This document shows positions 1 to 7,155 of a DNA stretch of 34,494 nt, one piece after another; positions within the stretch are counted from its first letter, which is position 1, and each line of letters opens with the position of its first letter. The stretch covers positions 1-34,494 of the forward strand of contig NZ_JAAXYC010000058.1 in NCBI RefSeq assembly GCF_018619185.1. The letters are read 5' to 3'. The notes below the pieces were generated by a model. The model had not been told where the DNA came from, ran no database searches, and worked only from the letters and a program-made list of their open reading frames with translations. Source of the stretch: Streptomyces sp. McG3. GTDB lineage: Bacteria > Actinomycetota > Actinomycetes > Streptomycetales > Streptomycetaceae. The position numbers were made by a program, and so were the translations under genes.

Positions 1-17
1 CGCCTCTCCCCCGGGCC

Positions 18-755
18 TCACGCGTCCCGGTTGCGGACCGCCCACCAGCCCGCCAGGAGCGCTGCCGCCGCCCATACGGCGGTCACCGCCAGGCCGGTCC
101 ACGGCCCCGGACCGTCTTCCGGATTCTGGTGCAGCACCGCCTGCCCCGCACGGTCGGGCAGATAGGTCACCACCGCGGTGGCGACGTCCACCAACACGAA
201 GGGGACGATGAGGAAGAGCGGTATGAGCAGGCCGAGCACCGCTACCGCGCTCCGCAGGAGTGCCGCGAGGCCCGCCGCGAGCAGTGCCATCAGCGCCAGG
301 TAGATCCCCCCGCCGATGGCGGCACGCAGCGCACCCGGGTGCCCCAGGCCGATCGCGTGCTCCCCCAGGAAGAGCTGACCGACCAGGAACGACGTGAAGC
401 TGGTCACCAGCCCGACGACGAGCGCCGATCCGCCGATCGCCGTCATCTTCGCCGCGTAGAAGAGGGAGCGCCGGGGAACCGCGGCGAGCGATATGCGCAG
501 GGCTCCGTTGAGGAACTCGGAGGAGACCGCGGTCGCGCCGAAGGCGATGGCCGCGATCTGCCCGAAGGTCAGAGCGAAGAAGGAGTTGAGGAGCACATCG
601 GATCCGGGCTGCTCCGCTTGCTCCTGGCCGGTGGTTCCCAGGACGAGCACGGTGATGGTGAGGGTGGTGGCGAGGACGGCCATCAGGGAGCCGTAAATCG
701 ACCGTATCGATCTGATCTTGATCCACTCGGAGTGGAGCACAGCCGTCGGGGTCAT
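18..755 (-). CDS. ABC-2 type transporter permease subunit
   Basis: Membrane subunit of an ABC exporter, 245 aa. About six hydrophobic segments are visible, beginning near residues 20-40 and ending with a helix (TGLAVTAVWAAAALLAGWW) just before the C-terminus, as in ABC-2 permeases of the CcmB/NatB/DrrB type. I chose the ATG at 755 because AGGAGG lies 7 nt upstream; a GTG six bases earlier is in frame but only about 2 nt from that ribosome site. The gene follows its ATPase partner with almost no gap, so the two are co-transcribed and probably translationally coupled. The substrate cannot be read from sequence; lipid, peptide or drug export are all possible. The family call is firm. Confidence 0.88.
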   Translation of the reverse strand: MTPTAVLHSEWIKIRSIRSIYGSLMAVLATTLTITVLVLGTTGQEQAEQPGSDVLLNSFFALTFGQIAAIAFGATAVSSEFLNGALRISLAAVPRRSLFYAAKMTAIGGSALVVGLVTSFTSFLVGQLFLGEHAIGLGHPGALRAAIGGGIYLALMALLAAGLAALLRSAVAVLGLLIPLFLIVPFVLVDVATAVVTYLPDRAGQAVLHQNPEDGPGPWTGLAVTAVWAAAALLAGWWAVRNRDA

Positions 756-757
756 GG

Positions 758-1690
758 TCACGCCTCCTGGCGGTTGCGGGTGGCCGAAGCGGCGAAGGGG
801 GTGTCGTCCGCCGTGAGGTCGAGGTAGGCCTGCTCCAATGTGGCGCGCTCATCGCCCAGTTCGAGCAGGGGAATGCCCTCGTCGGCGACGATCGCGCCGA
901 TCTCCTCCGCCGTGACGCCGTCGATCACCCAGCGGCCGTCCTCGGCCCGCACTCCGGTCAGGCCCTTGGAGGCCAGCGCCGAGTGGAGCCTGCCCGGTTC
1001 GGTCGTTCGCAGGCGTACGCGGGGGCGGCTGCGGGAGTCGAGGAACTGCTTCATCGGCATATCGGCGAGCAGCCGGCCGCGTCCGAGCACCACCAGGTGG
1101 TCGGCGAAGGAAGCGGTCTCGTTCATGAGGTGGCTGGAGACCAGCACCGTCCGGCCCTCGCGGGCGAGTCGTTTCATGAGTTCGCGGATCCAGATGATGC
1201 CTTCGGGATCCAGCCCGTTCGACGGCTCGTCGAGCATGACCACCCGCGGGTCGCCGAGCAGGGCGGCCGCGATGCCGAGACGCTGGCGCATCCCGAGGGA
1301 GAAGGACTTGATCCGCCGTGCGCCCACGTCGCGGAGCCCGGTCTCCTCCAGCACGGCCTCAACGCGCGACCTGGGTATCCCGTTGCTCGCGGCGAGTACG
1401 GCCAGATGGCTGCGGGGTGTGCGTGAGCCATGGGCGGCCTGGGCGTCGAGCAGGGCGCCGACGGTGCGCAGCGGTTCGGTGAGCTGGGCACAGGGCCTCC
1501 CGCCGATCGTCGCCGAGCCCCCGGTCGGCCTGTCCAGGCCGAGGACGAGACGCATGGTCGTGGACTTGCCGGCGCCATTGGGGCCGAGGAATCCGGTGAT
1601 CCTGCCCGGTTGCACGCGAAAGCTGAGGCGGTCCACCGCACGGGTGGTTCCGTACTCCTTGGTGAGCTCATGGACGTCGATGCTGGTCAT
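758..1690 (-). CDS. ABC transporter ATP-binding protein
   Basis: Nucleotide-binding subunit, 310 aa, pairing with the permease just downstream. Walker A is GPNGAGKST (residues 36-44), the signature region reads FSLGMRQRLG instead of LSGGQ, and Walker B is VVMLDEPSNGLDPEG, followed by the switch histidine in VSSHLMNE. The last ~90 residues form the extra C-terminal domain common in DrrA/BcrA/NatA-type exporters. The start is the ATG at 1690 (MTSIDVHELTKEYG), which fits the family N-terminus; the frame stays open far upstream but only as antisense of the kinase and regulator genes. A divergent histidine kinase-response regulator pair suggests signal-dependent expression. Confidence 0.92.
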   Translation of the reverse strand: MTSIDVHELTKEYGTTRAVDRLSFRVQPGRITGFLGPNGAGKSTTMRLVLGLDRPTGGSATIGGRPCAQLTEPLRTVGALLDAQAAHGSRTPRSHLAVLAASNGIPRSRVEAVLEETGLRDVGARRIKSFSLGMRQRLGIAAALLGDPRVVMLDEPSNGLDPEGIIWIRELMKRLAREGRTVLVSSHLMNETASFADHLVVLGRGRLLADMPMKQFLDSRSRPRVRLRTTEPGRLHSALASKGLTGVRAEDGRWVIDGVTAEEIGAIVADEGIPLLELGDERATLEQAYLDLTADDTPFAASATRNRQEA

Positions 1691-1725
1691 GCCCTCAAGC
1701 CTGGCCGGTACGCCGGGCGGCCCGC

Positions 1726-1765
1726 CTCCCCCGTCAGCGGGGATCGTCTCCCTCTCATGGGGGAG
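1726..1765. promoter_or_regulatory. Divergent promoter region with inverted repeat
   Basis: CTCCCCC at 1726-1732 is matched by GGGGGAG at 1759-1765. The repeat sits in the 108-bp gap between the ABC ATPase and the kinase. It is a plausible site for the neighbouring NarL-type regulator, but no clear -35/-10 pair is visible and the arms are simple in sequence. Weak call. Confidence 0.3.
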
Positions 1766-1798
1766 CCGGTGCGTCCGGCCCGCTGGGACGATGAGGAC

Positions 1799-2992
1799 AT
1801 GCACCGCATCCTCACCCCCCTGACCAGCGCGGTCACTTACAGCCGCTGGTTGCACATGTTCATCCCGGCTGCCGCGGCCAGTTTGTGGTTCTTCATCTCC
1901 GACCAGCTCTGGATGCCCCTGCTCTTCGCGGTGCCCGTGGGCCTCATACCCGCGATGCGGCTCGAGGAGGGTCTGCAGGCGCAGTTGCTGCTGACTCCGT
2001 CCGAGCGTGGGCAGCCAGACGCCTCCATCTCGGTGGCGTCCTCCACGAGTTGGGCGGAGCGGTGGCGGACCGTGCTCTGGCTGGAGGTGCGGCTCCTGAT
2101 CTCGGCCGCGGCGATCTTGGCCCTCTGGCTGCCCGTGGCGTCGATCGAGCTGGTCCTGTCGGCGACGGGCAGGCATCCGGAAGGGCTGGTCGAGGGCATG
2201 AGCCCGCACTGGTGGAACGCGTTGCTGGCACCTCTGCCACTCGTTCCGCTGCTCGTTCTGGTGGTGCTCGGCGGCCGGCTCAGTACGGCGGCCGCCCGGT
2301 GGCTGCTCGGCCCGTCCCCGACGGACCGGCTCAGTGTGCTGGAGGAGCTGACCGAGCAGTTGTTGGAGCGCAATCGCATGGCTCGGGAGCTGCACGACTC
2401 CATCGGCCATGCGCTGACGGTGGCGGTGGTGCAGGCCGGTGCGGCGCGGGCGGCGAATGATCCGGCGTTCACCGAGCGGGCGCTGGCCGCCATCGAGGAG
2501 ACGGGGCGAGATGCGCTGGAGGACCTGGAGCGGGTGTTGCGGGTGCTGCGTGAGTCCGGCACCCCCGTGAGCCGGCGGCCGACGCTGGGAGAGGCGGAGC
2601 GGCTGCTGGACTCCGCGAGGAGTTCCGGGGCGCGGGTGGATGCGCGGGTGTCCGGGGATCTCGGACTGGTCCCGGCGCCGGTTTCGCGGGAGGGGTATCG
2701 GATTCTTCAGGAGAGCCTCACCAATGTGCTCCGTCACGCGGGGCCGGTGCCCATCCGGGTGAGCATCACGGTGGCCGACGGGCGGCTGGAGTTGGAGGTG
2801 ATCAATCCGCTCTCCGGAGCGGCAGGTCTGCCGGGGAGCGGCAGTGGGCTGCGCGGGATGCGGGAGCGGGCCGCGTTGCTGGGCGGGAAGGCTCGGATGG
2901 AGTCGTGGGAGGGCGACTGGCGGGTGCGTGTGAGCCTCCCGCTGGACGGCATACGCTGGTCGGATGCCCTTCACCGTTCTTCTGGTCGATGA
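1799..2992 (+). CDS. Sensor histidine kinase, NarL-partner type (HisKA_3)
   Basis: Membrane sensor kinase, 397 aa. The N-terminal half carries four hydrophobic segments and a poorly conserved sensor region. The phosphorylation site is H199 in MARELHDSIGHALTVAVVQ, a HisKA_3 dimerisation helix, followed by an HATPase_c domain with an N-box (RILQESLTNVLRHAG) and a G-box (GSGLRGMRERAALLGG). The ATG at 1799 is chosen; an in-frame ATG at 1757 would add 14 residues, and neither has a strong ribosome site. The 3' end overlaps the response regulator by 29 bp, so the two proteins are made together. Divergence from the ABC pair implies that the exporter is the target. The stimulus is unknown. Confidence 0.9.
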   Translation: MHRILTPLTSAVTYSRWLHMFIPAAAASLWFFISDQLWMPLLFAVPVGLIPAMRLEEGLQAQLLLTPSERGQPDASISVASSTSWAERWRTVLWLEVRLLISAAAILALWLPVASIELVLSATGRHPEGLVEGMSPHWWNALLAPLPLVPLLVLVVLGGRLSTAAARWLLGPSPTDRLSVLEELTEQLLERNRMARELHDSIGHALTVAVVQAGAARAANDPAFTERALAAIEETGRDALEDLERVLRVLRESGTPVSRRPTLGEAERLLDSARSSGARVDARVSGDLGLVPAPVSREGYRILQESLTNVLRHAGPVPIRVSITVADGRLELEVINPLSGAAGLPGSGSGLRGMRERAALLGGKARMESWEGDWRVRVSLPLDGIRWSDALHRSSGR

Positions 2993-3614
2993 CGAGCCGC
3001 TGGTACGCGCCGGACTGCGTGCCGTGCTGGAGGCCCAGCCCGATATCGAGGTGGTGGGCGAGGCGGCGGACGGCGCGGCGGTGCTCCCCCTGGTGAACCG
3101 GTTGCGGCCCGATGTGGTGGCGATGGATGTGCGGATGCCGCTGATGGACGGCATCGAGGCGACCCGGCTGGTGCTGCGTACGGTGCCGGATCCCCCGAAG
3201 ATCCTTGTGGTGACGACGTTCGAGAACGACGAGTACGTGTACGAGGCGTTGAGGGCGGGGGCGGACGGCTTCCTGCTCAAGCGGGCCAGGCCGGCGGAGA
3301 TCGTGCATGCCGTGCGTCTGGTGGCCGAGGGGGAGTCCCTGCTGTTCCCGGCTGCGGTCCGGCAGCTCGCCGCCGAGTACGGGACGGACAAAGCACGGGC
3401 CGCTCTCGACCGGGCGGCGCTCACCGAGCGGGAGGCGGCGGTGCTCCGGTTGATGGCCCGGGGCCTGTCGAACGCGGAGATCGCGGCCACCCTCGTCGTC
3501 GGGGTCGAGACGGTGAAGTCGCATGTCAGCTCGGTCCTGGCGAAGTTGGGGGCCAGGGATCGTACCCAGGCGGTCATCGCCGCGTACGAGTCCGGGTTCG
3601 TCGCTCCGGGGTGA
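2964..3614 (+). CDS. NarL/LuxR-family response regulator
   Basis: DNA-binding response regulator, 216 aa. The receiver domain has the acidic pair D9-D10, phospho-acceptor D55 (VVAMDVRMPLMDG), T84-T85 and K106. A LuxR-type helix-turn-helix occupies roughly residues 150-210 (LTEREAAVLRLMARGLSNAE, then VETVKSHVSSVLAKLGARDR). The start ATG lies inside the end of the kinase gene. It should be phosphorylated by that kinase and act on the divergent ABC operon, its own operon, or both; this target is inferred from gene order. Confidence 0.93.
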   Translation: MPFTVLLVDDEPLVRAGLRAVLEAQPDIEVVGEAADGAAVLPLVNRLRPDVVAMDVRMPLMDGIEATRLVLRTVPDPPKILVVTTFENDEYVYEALRAGADGFLLKRARPAEIVHAVRLVAEGESLLFPAAVRQLAAEYGTDKARAALDRAALTEREAAVLRLMARGLSNAEIAATLVVGVETVKSHVSSVLAKLGARDRTQAVIAAYESGFVAPG

Positions 3615-3642
3615 CCGAGGTTGCGGCTCGATACCGGCTTCC

Positions 3643-3679
3643 CTCGCTGGTCGCAGGGCTCCCGGCCAGCGAGTACGAT
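3643..3679 (+). promoter_or_regulatory. Probable ROK gene promoter with inverted-repeat operator
   Basis: CTCGCTGG (3643-3650) and CCAGCGAG (3666-3673) form a perfect 8-bp inverted repeat with a 15-nt spacer. The right arm abuts TACGAT (3674-3679), a good -10 box about 35 bp before the ROK start codon. No clear -35 is visible, which suits a regulated promoter. Autoregulation by the ROK protein is the simplest reading; a terminator for the preceding two-component operon is the alternative. Confidence 0.45.
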
Positions 3680-3714
3680 CCGGCAGACATGCGCACGAGC
3701 TGGGAGGACATACC

Positions 3715-4872
3715 GTGGGCCGGCTGACCGGTGGGGACCCCTCGCTGTTGCGACGGATCAATTCCGCGGTAGTACTGCACGCCCTGAGAGGGGCCGGCGC
3801 GCCGACGCTGACGGACCTGACACGGATCACCGGGCTGTCCCGGCCGACGGTCGAAGGGGTCGTCGAGGGGCTGTTCGCAGCGGGGCTCGTGGTCGAGGCG
3901 CTGCCCGACGAGGGCGAGGCGCGGCGCCAGGGGCGCCCTGCCCGGAGATTCCGTTTCCGGGCCGAGGCGGGGCATCTCCTCGGGGTGGAGATCGGTCCGC
4001 ACCGGGTGTCGGCGCTCATCTCGGGGCTCGACGGCCGGATCGTCGGGGCGGGCTCCCGCGTGGTGTCGGAGACCGCCTGCGCGGACGACCGGCTCGACCA
4101 GGTACGGGCCGTCATCGCGGACGTACTGCGACGCACCGGGGTGGCCCGGAGCAGTCTGCGTGCGGTCGGCGTGGGCAGTCCCGGGATCGTGGAGGCCGAC
4201 GGCACCGTGCGGCTGGGTACGGCGTTGCCGGACTGGACCGGCCTCGCGCTCGGGGAGCGGCTCCGCCGTTCGTTCCGCTGCCCCGTGCTCGTCGAGAACG
4301 ATGCCAACGCCGCAGCGGTCGCCGAGCACTGGAAGGGTGCGGCGACCGAGTCCGACGACGTGGTCTTCGTGCTGGCGGGGCTGAGCCCCGGTGCGGGGTC
4401 CTTGATCGGCGGGCGCCTGCACCGGGGGTTCGGCGGGGCCGCCGGGGAGATCGGCGCCCTGCACCTGCTGGGCAGGGACGTGACGCCGGAGCATCTGCTG
4501 TCGACGACGGACACGCCGCTGGACCCGCTGGACGAGCTCGCGGTGGCCGCGGTGTTCGCCAAGGCCAAGGAGGGCGACGCGGGGGCCCAGGCGGCGGTCG
4601 AGCGCTTCCTTCAGCGGCTGGTGCACGATGTGGCGGCGCTGGTGCTGGCGCTCGACCCGGAGCTGGTCGTGGTCGGTGGCTGGGCCGCCGGACTGGACGG
4701 GGTGTTGGAGCCCCTGCGTAGAGAGCTGGCCCGCTACTGCCTGCGCCCGCCCCGGGTGACCCTGTCGCTGCTCGGGGAGGCCGCCGTGGCGACGGGGGCG
4801 TTGCGGCTCGCCCTGGACCACGTCGAGGAACAGCTGTTCGCCGTCGAGGGGACCGTGACGGCCCGCCGCTGA
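3715..4872 (+). CDS. ROK-family transcriptional regulator
   Basis: NagC/XylR-type regulator, 385 aa: an N-terminal winged helix (about residues 10-75, with LTDLTRITGLSRPTVEGVVE) followed by a sugar-kinase-fold ROK domain. The GTG at 3715 has GGGAGG 7 nt upstream. The ATP/sugar region is recognisable (VGVGSPGIVEADG, ENDANAAAVAEHWKGA, GFGGAAGEIGA). Two family features are missing: the sugar-contacting histidine after GEIG is alanine, and the cysteine-rich zinc motif that normally follows is absent. It may therefore bind a non-sugar ligand or none. A palindrome at 3643-3673 is a likely operator. No sugar-uptake genes are adjacent, so the regulon is unknown. Confidence 0.88.
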   Translation: MGRLTGGDPSLLRRINSAVVLHALRGAGAPTLTDLTRITGLSRPTVEGVVEGLFAAGLVVEALPDEGEARRQGRPARRFRFRAEAGHLLGVEIGPHRVSALISGLDGRIVGAGSRVVSETACADDRLDQVRAVIADVLRRTGVARSSLRAVGVGSPGIVEADGTVRLGTALPDWTGLALGERLRRSFRCPVLVENDANAAAVAEHWKGAATESDDVVFVLAGLSPGAGSLIGGRLHRGFGGAAGEIGALHLLGRDVTPEHLLSTTDTPLDPLDELAVAAVFAKAKEGDAGAQAAVERFLQRLVHDVAALVLALDPELVVVGGWAAGLDGVLEPLRRELARYCLRPPRVTLSLLGEAAVATGALRLALDHVEEQLFAVEGTVTARR

Positions 4873-4942
4873 TCGCGGGGAGGGCCGGGACACGGACCGC
4901 GTGCGTCGTACCGGTGGGTCGGGGCACGGGCGCTGCCCAGGA

Positions 4943-5005
4943 GCCGGGGGATCACGGGCGTTTCCCCCGGGCCGGGTGGATCACCGGCGCTGTCCCCCGA
5001 GCCGG
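4943..5005. repeat. Imperfect tandem repeat with hairpin between convergent genes
   Basis: Two related units of about 30 bp follow one another (GCCGGGGGATCAC then GCCGGGTGGATCAC, each followed by a GGCG and a CCCCCG block). The first unit contains a perfect stem, CCGGGGG (4944-4950) with CCCCCGG (4964-4970), around a 13-nt loop. It lies between the convergent ROK and GntR genes, where a bidirectional terminator is expected. There is no T-tract, so termination is only a suggestion. Confidence 0.45.
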
Positions 5006-5093
5006 ATCGGGCGGAGAACACGCGCGCCCGCCGGTTCCCGGGGACTGGCGTCCTTGAGAAGCGGCGGGCGTGGGGCAGAGCGGGTCGGAGGCG

Positions 5094-5864
5094 TCAGGAC
5101 GCCTGGCGCTCCGGCTGTTCGTCGTGGCTGATCTCCAGCGCGCCGGAGTCCCCGAAGGTGAGCCGGCAGGTGTCCGCCCGGTAGGTGGCGACGGACACGG
5201 CCGCCGTACCGTCCGCGGTGAAGTAGCGGGTGGTGACGACGAGGACGGGGGCGCCGGGCAGCCGGTCCAGCTCCTTGGCGTCGACCGCGCGAGCCGAGCC
5301 GAGCTCCACGGAGCGGTCCTGGCCCTGCAGGCCGAGCCGGTGCAGCTCGCGCAGCACGCTCCGGGCGCGGACAGCTCCGGACGGGGCCTCGATGGCGGAG
5401 AGGTCGGGCACCGAGGAGGCGGGGATGTAGAGGAGTTCCGCCGCTACCGCCTGTCCCTGGGTGTCGCGGATGCGGCGCACCACGTGCACCGGTTCGGCGG
5501 GGTCGGTGCCGAGCATGGAGGCCACCGCCGCAGGGGCCTTGTCCATGGCGCTGTCGACCGGCTGCCAGGCCTCGCCGCTGACGCCGCCCGTCCATTCGTG
5601 CTGGGCGGTGGAGACGGCGATGCCCACGCGCGGCGGGGCGACGGTCGTCCCGACACCACGGCGGCGCTGCAGTCTGCCTTCGAGTTCGAGCTGCTCCAGA
5701 GCCTGCCGGAGCGTGGCTCGCGCGACACCGAACCGCGCCGCGAGGTCCCGCTCGTTGGGCAGGATCTCCCCCACCGCAAAGTCCGAGTCGAGTGCCTCAC
5801 TGAGCACGGTCTTGAGGTGCCAGTACTTCGGCTCCTGTACCGATTCCAGCTGCGTGGTCCCCAC
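5094..5864 (-). CDS. GntR-family regulator, HutC subfamily (UTRA domain)
   Basis: Transcriptional regulator, 256 aa. A GntR winged helix spans about residues 15-75 (LPNERDLAARFGVARATLRQ, then LEGRLQRRRGVGT), followed by a UTRA effector domain (VRRIRDTQGQAVAAELLYIP and VLVVTTRYFTADG). I chose the GTG at 5864 because GGAGG is 6 nt upstream; a TTG at 5879 is also in frame. HutC-type relatives in Streptomyces include DasR, which senses amino-sugar phosphates, but this protein is a paralogue with a different effector domain sequence. Its own promoter carries a DasR-like palindrome, so autoregulation is likely. The ligand and other targets are unknown. Confidence 0.9.
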   Translation of the reverse strand: MGTTQLESVQEPKYWHLKTVLSEALDSDFAVGEILPNERDLAARFGVARATLRQALEQLELEGRLQRRRGVGTTVAPPRVGIAVSTAQHEWTGGVSGEAWQPVDSAMDKAPAAVASMLGTDPAEPVHVVRRIRDTQGQAVAAELLYIPASSVPDLSAIEAPSGAVRARSVLRELHRLGLQGQDRSVELGSARAVDAKELDRLPGAPVLVVTTRYFTADGTAAVSVATYRADTCRLTFGDSGALEISHDEQPERQAS

Positions 5865-5914
5865 CCTGATCCTCCGCAATCGCCCGGCGTCTTTTCCGCG
5901 ACGTTATTTATTAA

Positions 5915-5936
5915 AGGTTCCTGTCTTAAGGACCCT
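5915..5936. promoter_or_regulatory. Second inverted repeat at the gntR -10 region
   Basis: AGGTTCCT (5915-5922) and AGGACCCT (5929-5936) form an inverted repeat with 7 of 8 matches and a 6-nt spacer. It covers most of the predicted -10 box and the start of transcription of the GntR gene. A second regulator site or a weaker copy of the same operator is possible. Confidence 0.35.
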
Positions 5937-5960
5937 AGGACGGCACACCCCCTTGGTCAA
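5932..5960 (-). promoter_or_regulatory. Promoter of the GntR/HutC gene
   Basis: On the minus strand a -35 box TTGACC (5960-5955) and a -10 box TAGGGT (5937-5932) are separated by exactly 17 bp. This is a near-consensus sigma-HrdB type promoter. Transcription would begin near 5925, giving a leader of about 60 nt before the GTG at 5864. Confidence 0.7.
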
Positions 5961-5966
5961 GACCAA
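5953..5966. promoter_or_regulatory. Palindromic operator resembling a DasR-type site
   Basis: TTGGTCAAGACCAA is a perfect palindrome (TTGGTC and GACCAA around AA). It overlaps the -35 box of the gntR promoter. The core TGGTC-NN-GACCA matches the half-sites of the DasR responsive element (TGGTCTAGACCA), the operator type of HutC-family GntR proteins. Binding here would block RNA polymerase, so repression by the gene's own product or by DasR is inferred. Confidence 0.65.
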
Positions 5967-6052
5967 TCCTTATTCCGTAACGGAACGAAACGGGACTCTG
6001 GCGCAGAGCGTTCACACGACGTTCGTGGTGCCGTGAGGCGAGCGCAGCACAA

Positions 6053-6082
6053 AGCCCCGCCATCACGGCGGATGGCGGGGCT
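6053..6082 (-). terminator. Strong terminator hairpin after the ECF41 sigma gene
   Basis: AGCCCCGCCATC and GATGGCGGGGCT form a perfect 12-bp stem with a 6-nt loop. Read on the minus strand it lies about 65 bp after the sigma factor stop codon and is followed by a short T-run (GGGGCTTTG). It separates the sigma gene from the gntR promoter downstream. Confidence 0.8.
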
Positions 6083-6148
6083 CCGACCAGGCCCGCGGCG
6101 GACCTGCGGGGCGCCGGGGGACCGAGGGGGCAGGTGGTGCCTTTTTGG

Positions 6149-7033
6149 TTATACGACGGGCAGCCCGGAAAGCTTGTCCGGATTACGAATGATATAGGCG
6201 CATTGAATAACACCTCGGCTGACTTCGATCTGGAAGACGGTGTCAGCCTTCCCTCCGACGAAGTAGACGACGGCGGGCCCGCCGTTGAGCTCCACGATGC
6301 GGATCTCCCCGTCCGGGCCGAGGCTCCCCGCCACGGCGAAGAGGAAGCGGCCGACCTTGTCGGCGGTCTCGATGATCCGCCGCGGCGCCTTCGCCTTGCC
6401 GCCGCTGTCGCTGACCAGCCGGACGTCCGGGGCCAGCAGTGCGAGCAGCTGCTCGATGCCGCCCCCGGAGGCGGCGGCCAGGAACCGTTCGGTGAGGTCG
6501 CGGCGCTCGGCCGGGTCCACGTCGTATCGCGGCTTGCGCTCCTCCACATGCCGCCTGGCACGACCGGCGAGCTGCCGGACGGCCTCCTCGGTGCGGTCCA
6601 GGGCGGTGGCGATCTCGGCGTACGGGAATCCGAAGGCCTCCCGGAGCACGAACACCGCACGTTCCAGCGGCGAGAGTGATTCGAGGACGACCAGCACGGC
6701 CAGCGACACGGAATCGGCGAGGACGGCGCGCTCCGCGGTGTCCGGCACGGCGGGGCCGAACTCCGTGACCACCGGCTCCGGCAGCCAGGGCCCCGTGTAC
6801 GACTCCCGGCGTGACTGGAGGTGCCGGAGCCGGTCGATGGCCAGCCGGGTGGCGATCCGCACCAGGTAGGCCCGCGGCTCCCGGATGTCCTCGCGCGCCG
6901 ACGCCGACCACCTCAGCCACGCCTCCTGGACCACGTCCTCGGCGTCGGCGACACGGCCGAGCATCCGATAGGCGACACCGGTGAGAACGGGCCGGTGTTC
7001 TTCGAAGAGCTCGGTCGCGGTGTCGACGGTCAT
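6149..7033 (-). CDS. ECF41-type sigma factor (SigJ-like) with C-terminal SnoaL-like domain
   Basis: Extracytoplasmic-function sigma factor, 294 aa, longer than a classical ECF sigma of about 180 aa. Region 2 is residues ~8-75 (GVAYRMLGRVADAEDVVQEA), the WLPEP linker follows, region 4 is ~110-165 (RTEEAVRQLAGRARRHVEER), and the last ~130 residues are a SnoaL-like domain ending in the conserved NPDKL motif. These are the marks of the ECF41 group, in which the extension controls activity in place of a separate anti-sigma factor. The ATG at 7033 fits family alignments; a GTG at 7051 is also in frame. The stop is TAA, and the last 25 codons are unusually AT-rich. The usual carboxymuconolactone decarboxylase/oxidoreductase/epimerase partner is absent. 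Confidence 0.9.
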   Translation of the reverse strand: MTVDTATELFEEHRPVLTGVAYRMLGRVADAEDVVQEAWLRWSASAREDIREPRAYLVRIATRLAIDRLRHLQSRRESYTGPWLPEPVVTEFGPAVPDTAERAVLADSVSLAVLVVLESLSPLERAVFVLREAFGFPYAEIATALDRTEEAVRQLAGRARRHVEERKPRYDVDPAERRDLTERFLAAASGGGIEQLLALLAPDVRLVSDSGGKAKAPRRIIETADKVGRFLFAVAGSLGPDGEIRIVELNGGPAVVYFVGGKADTVFQIEVSRGVIQCAYIIRNPDKLSGLPVV

Positions 7034-7086
7034 CGGCCCATCCCAGCCCACCGGTCACGCGGTGTCCAGCGGGAATCGCCGAGCCC

Positions 7087-7115
7087 CTTGAACTACAAGC
7101 TACCCGGCGGTAATT
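7087..7115 (+). promoter_or_regulatory. Possible promoter of the alpha/beta hydrolase
   Basis: TTGAAC (7087-7092) and TAATTG (7110-7115) are 17 bp apart in an AT-richer patch of the sigma-hydrolase divergent gap. The -10 lacks the final T of the consensus. Low confidence. Confidence 0.3.
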
Positions 7116-7155
7116 GTTGTTGACGAGATGTCTACCCACTCCAGGGAGCAACAGC

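Noticed and set aside
1691..3577. Minus-strand open frame continuing upstream of the ABC ATPase
   Set aside because: It has no family similarity before the ATPase N-terminus and is antisense to well-supported kinase and regulator genes; it is open only because of high GC.
7034..7155. Search for an ECF41-type promoter in the sigma/hydrolase gap
   Set aside because: No convincing TGTCAC-like -35 with a matching -10 was found on either strand.
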